Source of the DNA: Longivirga sp036510975
GTDB taxonomy: Bacteria; Actinomycetota; Actinomycetes; S36-B12; CAIYMF01
Assembly (NCBI GenBank): GCA_036510975.1
Contig: DATCCY010000026.1
Coordinates: 1 to 17,699 of the forward strand
Reading direction: 5' to 3'
DNA: 17,699 nt
The position numbers and the translations under genes were made by a program. Positions 1 through 7,142 of the stretch are shown one piece after another; the stretch's first letter is position 1, and each line of letters begins with the position of its first letter. Below the pieces are notes generated by a model, which ran no database searches, was not told the DNA's origin, and saw only the letters and a program-made list of their open reading frames with translations.

Positions 1-482
1 TAGGACGCGAGGACCTCGTCGAGGATGGTCTCTGCCTTGTCCTCGTTCGTGTTCTCGGCAAGTGCGAGCTCCGACACAAGGATCTGGCGCGCCTTTGCGA
101 GCATCCGCTTCTCGCCGGCCGAGAGCCCACGCTCACGCTCACGGCGCCAGAGGTCGCGCACGACCTCGGCGACCTTGATCACGTCGCCGGACGCGAGCTT
201 CTCGAGGTTCGCCTTGTACCGGCGCGACCAGTTGGTGGGCTCCTCGGTGTGCGGCATGCGCAGCACGGAGAAGACGCGCTCCAGGCCCTCGGCACCCACG
301 ACGTCCCGGACGCCGACGAACTCGGCGTTCTCAGCGGGCACGCGGACCGTGAGGTCGCCCTGGGCGACCTTGAGGACCAGGTAGAGCTTGTCGACCCCCT
401 TGATCGTGCGGGTCTCGATCGCCTCGATGAGAGCCGCGCCGTGGTGCGGGTAGACAACCGTGTCGCCGACCGTGAACGTCAT
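1..482 (-). CDS. carD: CarD family RNA polymerase-binding transcriptional regulator (3' end at window edge)
   Basis: CarD binds the RNA polymerase beta subunit and upstream promoter DNA and stabilises open complexes, notably at rRNA promoters. The visible protein has 160 residues and starts MTFTVGDTVVYPHHGAA, which is the typical start of the RNAP-interaction (CarD/CdnL/TRCF) domain. The VAQGDLTVRVP and EEPTNWSRRYKANLEKL segments and the helical C-terminal part ending near ILDEVLAS are also classic. Mycobacterial CarD is about 162 residues, so the gene is essentially complete: the last visible bases read TA, either a stop or the first bases of one more codon. The ATG at 480-482 is preceded by AAAGGGG at 493-499. 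It is divergent from the lipoprotein gene. Identification is by sequence recognition and is very firm. Confidence 0.97.
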   Translation of the reverse strand, partial: MTFTVGDTVVYPHHGAALIEAIETRTIKGVDKLYLVLKVAQGDLTVRVPAENAEFVGVRDVVGAEGLERVFSVLRMPHTEEPTNWSRRYKANLEKLASGDVIKVAEVVRDLWRRERERGLSAGEKRMLAKARQILVSELALAENTNEDKAETILDEVLAS

Positions 483-512
483 AGGTGGGGTACCCCTTTC
501 CAGGATCCCCCT

Positions 513-518
513 AGTCTA
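513..518 (-). promoter_or_regulatory. Possible -10 element of carD
   Basis: Read on the minus strand this is TAGACT, matching the TAnnnT pattern of actinobacterial -10 boxes, about 30 bases upstream of the carD ATG. No good -35 box lies at 17-18 bp, so this is a weak prediction. Confidence 0.35.
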
Positions 519-520
519 AC

Positions 521-547
521 ACGCCCTCAGGACTCCTCGGAGGGCGT
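521..547. repeat. Inverted repeat upstream of carD
   Basis: Arms ACGCCCTC (521-528) and GAGGGCGT (540-547) are perfect complements separated by 11 bases. The repeat lies just upstream of the proposed carD -10 box, where a regulator could bind. It could also be chance in GC-rich DNA. The rest of 548-761 shows no gene or clear signal to me. Confidence 0.45.
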
Positions 548-761
548 CGTCGCAGGTCAGGGGCTTGCTCCCGGCGCCGTCGTGATCCGGGCCACGTCCG
601 CGCCCGCGGCGGCGTCCGCGGGCCCGCCCACCGACCGTCACGGCGGGTGGTGAGGTCCTCCTCCGCACGGTGGCCCGACCTGGTCCCAACGCGGGCCTGC
701 GAGGGGTCGATGCCCTAGGCTGACGCCGCCCGATCCACCCGGTCACCGCAGGAGCGACTCC

Positions 762-1298
762 GTGCCCCGCACCGCCTGGCGCCGCAGCGCTGCCGTCCTC
801 GTCCTCGCCACCGTCCCGCTGCTCTCGGCGTGCTCCATCGGCGTCAACGCGGGCACGACCTCCCAGGGGCCGTCGGGCAACGGCGCGACCGCCAACTCCT
901 CGTCCGGGACCATCGCGCTGCGCGGCGTCACCATCGTGACCAGCGGCCTGCCGTCGAGCACGAAGGCGACGGTCATCGGCACGATCGTCAACCTCAGCCC
1001 CGACGTCGACGACGTGCTCACCGGCGTCTCGGTCACCGACCCGAAGGGCGCCACCTCGACCATCACGGGCACCTCGGCCGCCGGCGGTACCATCGCGCTG
1101 CCGGCCAACCGCCCGACCTCGGCCGTGCGGATCGGCTTCAACGCCGACTACCACGTCGACCTCAGCGCCCTCACGATCCCCACGTCGGCCTTCGCGCAGG
1201 TCGTCTTCACCTTCGCAAAGGCTGGTGCCGTGCCGATCTCGGTCATGGCCGTGCCGCCGGCCGGCATCTACGCCGGGCTCGGGCCCGCCACGAGCTGA
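762..1298 (+). CDS. Secreted lipoprotein, LpqE-like
   Basis: A 178-residue predicted lipoprotein. The N-terminus has an arginine-rich n-region (residues 1-8), a hydrophobic stretch (about 9-20) and a lipobox LLSAC with Cys24, followed by a Gly/Ser/Thr-rich linker. The mature part (about 48-178) looks like a single beta-sandwich with 'ATVIGTIVNLSPDVDD', 'ALPANRPTSAVRIGF' and 'SAFAQVVFTFAKAG' strands. The GTG start is chosen because AGGAG at 750-754 sits 7 bases upstream and because it gives a complete signal peptide. In M. tuberculosis the lipoprotein gene lpqE is next to carD, and the fold pattern fits, so an LpqE-like role on the cell surface is plausible. Its function is not established. 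It has few His/Met residues, which argues against simple copper binding. Confidence 0.78.
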   Translation: MPRTAWRRSAAVLVLATVPLLSACSIGVNAGTTSQGPSGNGATANSSSGTIALRGVTIVTSGLPSSTKATVIGTIVNLSPDVDDVLTGVSVTDPKGATSTITGTSAAGGTIALPANRPTSAVRIGFNADYHVDLSALTIPTSAFAQVVFTFAKAGAVPISVMAVPPAGIYAGLGPATS

Positions 1299-1308
1299 CC
1301 CACCACGC

Positions 1309-1370
1309 GACGACGCCACCCGGAGCGTCCGGGGCCCTCGGGCCCGGGGGTCGCGACGGGTGGCGTCGTC
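1309..1370. terminator. Bidirectional hairpin terminator between the lipoprotein gene and regX3
   Basis: Perfect 14-bp arms GACGACGCCACCCG (1309-1322) and CGGGTGGCGTCGTC (1357-1370) flank a GC-rich loop that is itself able to fold (GGGCCC around 1341). It sits between two convergent stop codons, as expected for a shared terminator. There is no U-tract, which is common in actinobacteria. Confidence 0.75.
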
Positions 1371-1385
1371 GTTGCGGTCGGTGGG

Positions 1386-2066
1386 TCAGGCCTCGAACTT
1401 GTAGCCAAGCCCGCGGACGGTCACGAGGTGGACGGGCGCGGCCGGGTCGGCCTCGATCTTGGCGCGGAGCCGCTTGACGTGGACGTCGAGGGTCTTCCCG
1501 TCGCCGACGTAGTCCGACCCCCAGACGCGGTCGATGAGCATGCCACGGGTCAGCACCCGGCCGGCGTTGCGCAGCAGCAGCTCGAGCAGCTCGAACTCCT
1601 TGAGCGGCAACGAGATCTGCGTGCCGTTGACCGACACGACATGCCGCTCGACGTCCATCCGCACGGGTCCCGCCTCGAGGGTGGCCGGCAGCAGCTCCTC
1701 GGGCTCCCCGGTGCGCCGCAGCACCGCACGGATGCGGGCCACGAGCTCGCGTGAGGAGAACGGCTTGGTGACGTAGTCGTCGGCCCCGAGCTCGAGCCCG
1801 ACGACCTTGTCGACCTCGCCGTCCTTGGCTGTCACCATGATGATCGGCACGGCGGAGCGCTGGCGCAGCGTGCGGCAGACCTCCGTCCCGGACATGCCCG
1901 GAAGCATCAGGTCGAGCAGGACGACGTCGGCGCCCTGCTGGTCGAACTGCGCGACGGCGTCGGTGCCGGTGGCAGCCACGCCCACCTCGAAGCCCTCCTT
2001 GCGCAGCATGAACGACAGGGCGTCGGAGAAGGACTCCTCGTCCTCGACGACGAGCACTCGGGTCAC
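1386..2066 (-). CDS. regX3: Phosphate-responsive response regulator RegX3 (OmpR/PhoB class)
   Basis: A 226-residue two-domain DNA-binding response regulator. The receiver domain (1-115) has the acidic pair E8/D9, phospho-acceptor D52 in VVLLDLMLPG, T79 and K101 in DDYVTKPF. The winged-helix OmpR/PhoB effector (about 128-226) contains LPLKEFELLELLLRNAGRVLTR and ends VRGLGYKFEA. The sequence is very close to RegX3 of mycobacteria and PhoP of Streptomyces, which activate phosphate-starvation genes. The ATG overlaps the stop of the upstream kinase gene by 4 bases (ATGA), so the two are translationally coupled. It converges on the lipoprotein gene across a strong hairpin. Function is confidently assigned by family and by its senX3/phoU neighbours. 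Confidence 0.97.
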   Translation of the reverse strand: MTRVLVVEDEESFSDALSFMLRKEGFEVGVAATGTDAVAQFDQQGADVVLLDLMLPGMSGTEVCRTLRQRSAVPIIMVTAKDGEVDKVVGLELGADDYVTKPFSSRELVARIRAVLRRTGEPEELLPATLEAGPVRMDVERHVVSVNGTQISLPLKEFELLELLLRNAGRVLTRGMLIDRVWGSDYVGDGKTLDVHVKRLRAKIEADPAAPVHLVTVRGLGYKFEA

Positions 2067-3253
2067 GGAACCGGGTCTCCTTCAGGGGTGCGGGTAACGG
2101 GTGCCAGCGGCAACCGCAGGGTGAACGTGGAGCCTTCCCCCTCGACCGACCAGACGGTGCACTCACCGCCGTGGTTGGCGCAGACGTGCTTGACGATGGC
2201 CAGCCCCAGGCCGGTGCCACCGGTGATGCGCGAGCGGGCCGGGTCGACCCGGTAGAAGCGCTCGAAGATGCGGGACTGCTCCTCGGCGGGGATGCCGATC
2301 CCCTGGTCGGTGACGCTGACCTCCACCACCTCGCCCAGGCAGCGCGCCGCCACGGCGACCCGCGTGCGGGGCGGGGAGTAGGCGATGGCGTTGGTCATGA
2401 GGTTGCGCAGCGCCATCACCAGCTGCGCCTCGTCGCCGAGGACGTGGGCGTGGCAGGCGTCGCCGACGACGACGTCGATGTCTCGGGCGTTGGCCAGCAG
2501 CTTGGTCGCGTCGAGCGCCTCGCCGACGATCCGGTTGACCTCGACGCACTCGGAGTCCTTGAGCGGGTCCCCGCTCTGCAGCCGCGAGAGGTCGATGAGG
2601 TCGTTGACCAGGTTGGACAGGCGCTGGGACTCGACCTGCATGCGGGCGCTGAAGCGCTGCACCGCCTCGGGGTCGTCGCTCGCGCTCTGGACGGCCTCGG
2701 CGAGCAGTGAGAGGGCCCCGACCGGCGTCTTGAGCTCGTGCGACACGTTGGCCACGAAGTCACGGCGTACGGCGTCGATGCGCTTGGCCTCGGAGAGGTC
2801 CTCCACCAGCACGAGCGCCGCGGTGGGCGACAGGGCGGCGACGCGGACCCTGGCCTGGAGCAGGCCCTTGCCGAGCGGCGGACGGCGCAGCTCGAGGTCG
2901 TCCTCGCGGATCACCCCGTCGCGGCGCACCGCGGTCACGATGCTGAGGATCTCGGGGATCTCCAGACGCGAGCCCTGCGAGACCCCGAGGGCGGCCGACT
3001 CGGGCGAGGCGCGCAGGACGCTGTTGTCGGCGCCGACGACGAAGGCGGCCCCGGGAAGCACGGCGAGCAGGCGGCTCAGCCCCTCGGGCACGTTCGGCGA
3101 GGGGACCCCCTCGGGCTCGACCGGAGGGGCCGTGCGCGGGGCGACCGCAGGCGCACGGCGCCGCGACGACACGGCCCAGCCGCCGACCCCACCGACGGCG
3201 AGGCCGGCGAGTCCGGCCAGCGCGAGACCCGCGGTGACGTCCACGGCGCACAC
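2063..3253 (-). CDS. senX3: Sensor histidine kinase SenX3/PhoR
   Basis: Membrane sensor kinase partnered with RegX3. With this start it is 396 residues: one N-terminal membrane helix (about 5-27), a PAS-like domain (about 65-150, LLAVLPGAAFVVGADN to ALVLVEDLSE), the phospho-accepting H-box RDFVANVSHELKTP (His172), N-box NLMTNAIAYSPP, G1 DQGIGIP and G2 GGTGLGLAIVKH. The kinase responds to phosphate through the PAS domain and, in relatives, PhoU and the Pst transporter. Start choice is uncertain: GTG at 3253 has GAGG about 10 bases upstream, GTG at 3244 begins right before the membrane helix, and GTG at 3316 would push the gene into the PHO boxes. Its stop overlaps the regX3 start. Divergent from phoU. 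Confidence 0.95.
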   Translation of the reverse strand: MCAVDVTAGLALAGLAGLAVGGVGGWAVSSRRRAPAVAPRTAPPVEPEGVPSPNVPEGLSRLLAVLPGAAFVVGADNSVLRASPESAALGVSQGSRLEIPEILSIVTAVRRDGVIREDDLELRRPPLGKGLLQARVRVAALSPTAALVLVEDLSEAKRIDAVRRDFVANVSHELKTPVGALSLLAEAVQSASDDPEAVQRFSARMQVESQRLSNLVNDLIDLSRLQSGDPLKDSECVEVNRIVGEALDATKLLANARDIDVVVGDACHAHVLGDEAQLVMALRNLMTNAIAYSPPRTRVAVAARCLGEVVEVSVTDQGIGIPAEEQSRIFERFYRVDPARSRITGGTGLGLAIVKHVCANHGGECTVWSVEGEGSTFTLRLPLAPVTRTPEGDPVP

Positions 3254-3317
3254 GATACGGCGACCTCGAAAGGCGAACAGCCGGAGAACGCCGGGCAACG
3301 GGAGGTCTTCCCGCACT

Positions 3318-3366
3318 GTTCACCCGTGTCCCCGGATGTTCACCCGCCGGACGACATTCGTTCATG
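3318..3366. promoter_or_regulatory. Putative PHO boxes in the phoU/senX3 divergent promoter
   Basis: GTTCACC occurs at 3318-3324 and 3338-3344, and GTTCATG at 3360-3366. The second and third copies are 22 bp apart, two 11-bp units, with a degenerate unit (GGACGAC) at 3349 between them. In Streptomyces, PhoP binds 11-bp direct repeats with the core GTTCACC, and RegX3 recognises related sequence. Placement between phoU and senX3-regX3 fits autoregulation and activation of phoU. Confidence 0.8.
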
Positions 3367-3396
3367 TCTGCGGGGCGGGAGGACGTCAAACGGGCC

Positions 3397-3402
3397 TAGA
3401 TT
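3397..3402 (+). promoter_or_regulatory. Putative -10 element of phoU
   Basis: TAGATT matches TAnnnT. The -35 position (around 3374-3379) is GC-rich with no TTGACA-like hexamer, as expected for an activator-dependent promoter. The last PHO-like repeat ends at 3366, directly upstream of that position. Confidence 0.5.
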
Positions 3403-3470
3403 GGCCCCAGATCACCGGTGAGCGGTCCCGCCCGACGCTCGACCGGACCCCACGGCGACGAGGATCCACC

Positions 3471-4148
3471 ATGCGCGAGGTCTACCACGAGCAGCTGGAC
3501 CGAGTGAGCGACGACCTGGTGGAGATGACCCGCCTCGTCGCCTCGGCCATGGATAGGGCCACCCGATCCCTGCTCGACGCCGATCTCGCCCTCGCGGAGA
3601 GCGTGATCGCCGGCGACGACGCGATCGACGCGATCGCCTCCAAGGTCGAGGACGACTGCTTCCAGGTGTCCGCCCGGCAGCAGCCGGTCGCCACCGACCT
3701 GCGCATCGTGGTCGCGTCGCTGCGGATCTCGGCGTCCCTCGAGCGCATGGGCGACCTCGCGGCGCACATCGCCAAGTCGGCCCGGATGCGCTACCCCGGG
3801 TCGGCGGTGCCGGCGCAGCTGCGCCCCACGTTCCAGGCGATGGGCGCGGTCGCGCAGAACGTCGTCGCCAAGACCGGCTCGGTGATCGCGACCAAGGACG
3901 TCACCATGGCCGCCGACATCCAGCGCACCGACGAGGACATGGACCGCTTGCACCGCGAGCTGTTCCAGACCGTCCTGTCCCCCACCTGGGAGTACGGCGT
4001 CGAGGCCGCGGTCGACGTCACCCTGCTCTCGCGCTTCTACGAGCGCTTCGCCGACCACGCCGTCACGATCGCCAAGCGGGTCGTCTACGTCGCCACCGGC
4101 GAGCCCTACGCGACGATCGACCCCGAGGCGATCATCGAGGGGCTCTAG
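3471..4148 (+). CDS. phoU: Phosphate signalling complex protein PhoU
   Basis: A 225-residue all-helical cytoplasmic protein. PhoU links the Pst phosphate transporter to the SenX3/PhoR kinase and keeps the kinase quiet when phosphate is plentiful. It begins MREVYHEQLDRVSDDLVEM and contains the two tandem three-helix PhoU repeats. Their metal/phosphate-site helices are visible as SLERMGDLAAHIAK (about residues 85-98) and RFYERFADHAVTIAK (about 188-202). Length is typical. GAGGA at 3460-3464 lies 6 bases before the ATG. It is divergent from senX3-regX3 and shares their PHO-box region. An open frame continues upstream as far as 2385 but runs antisense through senX3 and is not coding. Confidence 0.97.
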   Translation: MREVYHEQLDRVSDDLVEMTRLVASAMDRATRSLLDADLALAESVIAGDDAIDAIASKVEDDCFQVSARQQPVATDLRIVVASLRISASLERMGDLAAHIAKSARMRYPGSAVPAQLRPTFQAMGAVAQNVVAKTGSVIATKDVTMAADIQRTDEDMDRLHRELFQTVLSPTWEYGVEAAVDVTLLSRFYERFADHAVTIAKRVVYVATGEPYATIDPEAIIEGL

Positions 4149-4259
4149 CCCCTTGCACCGGTCCCGGGTCGCCGCCTGCCCGGGAATGGGTCAGACTCGG
4201 GGGTCGTTGACCCGTGGGCGGACCAGATCGGAACGCCTCTGACGTGCGAGGGAGGCAGC

Positions 4260-5612
4260 GTGGCGATCCTGCCGCTCGAGCCCGCCACCCGTCGCACCCG
4301 TCGCCCCCGCGCTCTCGGCCGACCGGTTGCCGCGGCGCCCGCGCCCGGCCCCCGCCGGGTCGCCGTCCTGTCGATCCACACCTCGCCGCTGGACCAGCCG
4401 GGCACCGGCGACGCCGGCGGGATGAACGTCTACGTCACCGAGGTGGCCCGGCGCCTGGCGGCCCGGGGCGTCGAGGTCGACATCTTCACCCGGGCCACGT
4501 CCGGCGACCTGCCGCCGACGGTGGCCATGGAGCCGGGGGTCACGGTCCGCCACGTGACGGCCGGTCCGTTCCAGGGCCTGGCCAAGGAGGACCTCCCGGG
4601 CCAGCTGTGCGCTGTCACCTCCGGCGTGCTGCGTGCCGAGGCGGCGCGCCCCGAGGGCTGGTACGACGTCGTGCAGTCGCACTACTGGCTCTCCGGCCAG
4701 GTCGGCTGGCTCGCCGCCGAGCGCTGGAACGTCCCGCTGGTCCACGCGATGCACACGATGGCCAAGGTCAAGAACCTCACCCTCGCCGAGGGCGACCGAC
4801 CCGAGCCCGAGGGTCGGGTGATCGGAGAGCAGCAGGTCGTCGACGCGGCGGACCGCATCCTCGCGAACACCACGATCGAGGCCGAGCAGCTGATCTCCCT
4901 CTACGGCGCCGACCCGCGTCGGGTCGCCGTGGTCCACCCCGGGGTCGACCTCGACGTCTTCGCCCCCGGCGACCGCGCGCGGGCGCGCGCCACGGTCGGG
5001 GTGGCGGCGGACAAGACCGTGCTCCTGTTCGTCGGCCGGATCCAGCCGCTCAAGGCTCCCGACGTCCTCGTGCGCGCCGTCGCGGCGATGGTCGCGGGCA
5101 CGCCGTCGCTGCGCGACACCCTGCAGGTGGTGATCTGCGGCGGCCCGTCCGGCTCCGGGCTCGCCCACCCGCACGCGCTGGAGGACCTCGCGTCCGAGCT
5201 CGGCGTCCTCGACCTGGTCCGCTTCGTGCCGCCGGTGGACCGCGCACGCCTGGCCGACTGGTACCGCGCGGCCGACGTCTGCGTCGTCCCGTCGTACTCG
5301 GAGTCCTTCGGCCTCGTCGCGGTCGAGGCGCAGTCGTGCGGCACTCCCGTGGTCGCGGCCCGGGTCGGTGGGCTCCCGACCGCCGTGGCCGACGGCGTCA
5401 GCGGGATGCTCGTCGACGGCCACGACCCGCAGGTCTGGGCCGAGGCGCTGTGCTCCGTGGTGGGCGACCGTGCTCGCCTCGAGCGCTGGTCGCGCGCCGC
5501 GGTGCTGCAGGCCTCCCGCTTCGGGTGGGACGCCACAGCCGCAGCGACTCTTGCGGTCTACCGCGACGCCATGGCCGACCGAGCCGGCCGGCTCGCGGCC
5601 GCCCGCGGCTGA
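4260..5612 (+). CDS. mshA: D-inositol-3-phosphate glycosyltransferase (mycothiol biosynthesis)
   Basis: MshA joins UDP-GlcNAc to 1L-myo-inositol-1-phosphate, the first step in making mycothiol, the main low-molecular-weight thiol of actinobacteria. The 450-residue GT4-family protein has a basic/Ala-Pro N-terminal tail (about 1-32), as in mycobacterial MshA. The N-terminal Rossmann domain has HTSPLDQPGTGDAGGMNVYV, QSHYWLSG and HAMHTMAKVKN. The C-terminal nucleotide-sugar domain has VVHPGVDLDVF, FVGRIQPLKAPDVL and the EX7E motif ESFGLVAVE (E348 to E356). The GTG start follows GGAGG at 4251-4255 with short 4-base spacing. A YbjN-family gene follows 57 bases downstream, the order known from M. 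tuberculosis (Rv0486-Rv0487). Confidence 0.97.
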   Translation: MAILPLEPATRRTRRPRALGRPVAAAPAPGPRRVAVLSIHTSPLDQPGTGDAGGMNVYVTEVARRLAARGVEVDIFTRATSGDLPPTVAMEPGVTVRHVTAGPFQGLAKEDLPGQLCAVTSGVLRAEAARPEGWYDVVQSHYWLSGQVGWLAAERWNVPLVHAMHTMAKVKNLTLAEGDRPEPEGRVIGEQQVVDAADRILANTTIEAEQLISLYGADPRRVAVVHPGVDLDVFAPGDRARARATVGVAADKTVLLFVGRIQPLKAPDVLVRAVAAMVAGTPSLRDTLQVVICGGPSGSGLAHPHALEDLASELGVLDLVRFVPPVDRARLADWYRAADVCVVPSYSESFGLVAVEAQSCGTPVVAARVGGLPTAVADGVSGMLVDGHDPQVWAEALCSVVGDRARLERWSRAAVLQASRFGWDATAAATLAVYRDAMADRAGRLAAARG

Positions 5613-5669
5613 CCCGGCGTACCGTCTCGATGTGACCGTCCAGCGACCGGCCCGGGCCGGGTCCCCCTC

Positions 5670-6167
5670 ATGAGCGCCGAGTCGGTGCGCGCCGCCGAGG
5701 TGCTGCGCTCCGCCCTGGCGACCTACGACCTCGAGGTGGAGGAGACCGCGCCCGGTTCCTTCGTCGTGGTGCTCCCCGGCGAGCGCAAGCTGGCGACCAC
5801 CGCCTCGCTGGTGGTCGGTGAGCACGCGCTGACCGTGCAGGCGTTCGTCGCGCGCCACGTCGACGAGAACGCCGAGGCCGTCTACCGCTGGCTGCTCGAG
5901 CGCAACCTGCGCACGTACGCCGTCTCCTTCGCCGTCGACCACCTCGGCGACATCTACCTCACCGGGCGGCTCCCGCTCGCGTCGGTCACGCCCGACGAGG
6001 TGGACCGGCTCCTCGGCTCCGTCCTCGAGTACGCCGACGGCTCGTTCACCACGATCCTCGAGCTCGGTTTCGCGAGCGCGATCCGTCGCGAGTGGGCCTG
6101 GCGCACCAGCCGAGGCGAGAGCACCGCCAACCTGGCCGCCTTCCCCCACCTCGCCCCCGACCGCTGA
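5670..6167 (+). CDS. YbjN domain-containing protein
   Basis: A 165-residue soluble protein of the YbjN / bacterial sensory transduction regulator family (related to type III secretion chaperone folds). The alpha-beta pattern is clear: PGSFVVVLPGERKLATTASLVVGEHALTVQAFVARH, then EAVYRWLLERNLRTYAVSFAVDHLGDIYLTGRLPL, then the helix VDRLLGSVLEYADGSFTTILELGFASAIRREWAW. No enzyme motif, signal peptide or membrane helix is visible. It follows mshA closely, as in many actinobacteria, and probably belongs to the same transcript. No strong ribosome-binding site precedes the ATG. The molecular role of this family in actinobacteria is unknown to me; E. coli YbjN affects stress and motility gene expression. 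Confidence 0.9.
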   Translation: MSAESVRAAEVLRSALATYDLEVEETAPGSFVVVLPGERKLATTASLVVGEHALTVQAFVARHVDENAEAVYRWLLERNLRTYAVSFAVDHLGDIYLTGRLPLASVTPDEVDRLLGSVLEYADGSFTTILELGFASAIRREWAWRTSRGESTANLAAFPHLAPDR

Positions 6168-6175
6168 CCCCGTTA

Positions 6176-6215
6176 CCCCAAGTCTTCTGCACCGAGGTGT
6201 CCACAAGTCGTGATC
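6176..6215 (-). repeat. Half copy of a dispersed palindromic repeat
   Basis: On the minus strand this reads GATCACGACTTGTGGACA followed by a stretch ending CAGAAGACTTGGGG. It aligns base for base with the outer arm of the repeats at 7051 and 11516 (GATCrCGAs... GGACAs... GCAGA...), but lacks the central 25-base palindrome. It lies between the YbjN gene and gpmA. Confidence 0.6.
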
Positions 6216-6273
6216 TGGTCGGCTTCGCGGGGTCCTGGGCGGCGCGGCGAGTGGATGCGGAAGGATGGCGGGC

Positions 6274-7032
6274 ATGAGTGACGCGCCGTACACGCTGGTC
6301 CTGCTCCGCCACGGCGAGAGCACCTGGAACGCCCTCAATCAGTTCACCGGGTGGGTCGACGTCGACCTGTCGGAGAAGGGCGAGGCCGAGGCGGTCCGCG
6401 GAGGTGAGATGCTCCGCGACGCGGGCGTGCTGCCCGACGTCGTGCACACCTCGCTGCTGCGGCGCGCCATCCGCACCTCGCAGATCGCGCTCGACGTAGC
6501 GGACCGCCACTGGATCCCGGTCGTGCGCAACTGGCGCCTCAACGAGCGCCACTACGGCGCCCTGCAGGGCAAGAACAAGAAGCAGACCCTCGAGGCCTAC
6601 GGCGAGGAGCAGTTCATGCTCTGGCGCCGGTCCTACGACACCCCCCCGCCGGCCATCGACCCGGACGACGAGTTCTCGCAGACGCACGACCCGCGCTACT
6701 CGTGGCTGCCGCCGGAGGTCAACCCGCTCACCGAGTGCCTCAAGGATGTCGTCCACCGCCTGCTGCCGTACTGGGAGGACGTCATCGTCGCGGACCTTCG
6801 CGCCGGCAAGACCGTTCTCGTCGCAGCTCACGGCAACTCGCTGCGCGCGCTCGTGAAGCACCTCGACGGCATCAGCGACGAGGACATCGCCGCGCTCAAC
6901 ATCCCCACGGGCATCCCGCTGGTCTACAAGCTCGACGCCGACCTGCACCCCGTCGTGCGTGGTGGCGAGTACCTCGACCCGGCTGCGGCCGCTACCGCAG
7001 CCGCAGCCGTGGCCAACCAGGGCAAGGGCTGA
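6274..7032 (+). CDS. gpmA: 2,3-bisphosphoglycerate-dependent phosphoglycerate mutase
   Basis: Glycolytic and gluconeogenic enzyme that interconverts 3- and 2-phosphoglycerate. The 252-residue protein has the phosphohistidine signature LLRHGESTWN (catalytic His13), NERHYGALQG with acid/base Glu91, WRRSYDTPPP, and AAHGNSLRALVKHLDG with the second active-site His186. Length and motifs are those of the cofactor-dependent (dPGM) family. The C-terminal tail (about 232-252) is Ala-rich and low complexity. The ATG at 6274 is preferred over the in-frame ATG at 6265 because AAGGA at 6261-6265 then sits 8 bases away. M. tuberculosis gpm1 lies next to senX3-regX3, which fits this neighbourhood. A palindromic repeat follows the stop. 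Confidence 0.97.
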   Translation: MSDAPYTLVLLRHGESTWNALNQFTGWVDVDLSEKGEAEAVRGGEMLRDAGVLPDVVHTSLLRRAIRTSQIALDVADRHWIPVVRNWRLNERHYGALQGKNKKQTLEAYGEEQFMLWRRSYDTPPPAIDPDDEFSQTHDPRYSWLPPEVNPLTECLKDVVHRLLPYWEDVIVADLRAGKTVLVAAHGNSLRALVKHLDGISDEDIAALNIPTGIPLVYKLDADLHPVVRGGEYLDPAAAATAAAAVANQGKG

Positions 7033-7050
7033 CGCTCCACACGGGTCCAA

Positions 7051-7121
7051 GATCACGAGTTCGGGACAGCAGAGTGCAGTTTCGTGTCCTTGATCGTCCC
7101 TCAGGGACGATCAAGGACACG
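7051..7121. repeat. Dispersed palindromic repeat, copy downstream of gpmA
   Basis: The core TTGATCGTCCC-TCA-GGGACGATCAA (7090-7114) is identical to that at 11557-11581. Here it extends to an 18-bp perfect stem with a 3-base loop (7083-7121, outermost CGTGTCC/GGACACG). A left flank, GATCACGAGTTCGGGACAG at 7051, is shared with the other copies. The right flank is missing and is replaced by the alaX leader. It could act as a terminator for gpmA, although there is no U-tract. Confidence 0.9.
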
Positions 7122-7142
7122 GGTCGTCGAGGAGGTACGGCG

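Noticed and set aside
3338..3366. Reading the GTTCACC repeats as part of the senX3 coding region
   Set aside because: Even the furthest possible senX3 start, GTG at 3316, lies downstream of these repeats on the minus strand, and better starts lie at 3253 or 3244.
2385..3470. Upstream open extension of phoU into senX3
   Set aside because: It runs antisense to the kinase domain and across the PHO boxes. The ATG at 3471 has a ribosome-binding site and matches the family N-terminus.
4191..6338. A 715-codon open frame on the minus strand
   Set aside because: It lies antisense to mshA and the YbjN gene, which have clear family motifs. Its translation is Arg/Gly/Asp-rich with no recognisable domain, as expected for a GC-rich shadow frame.
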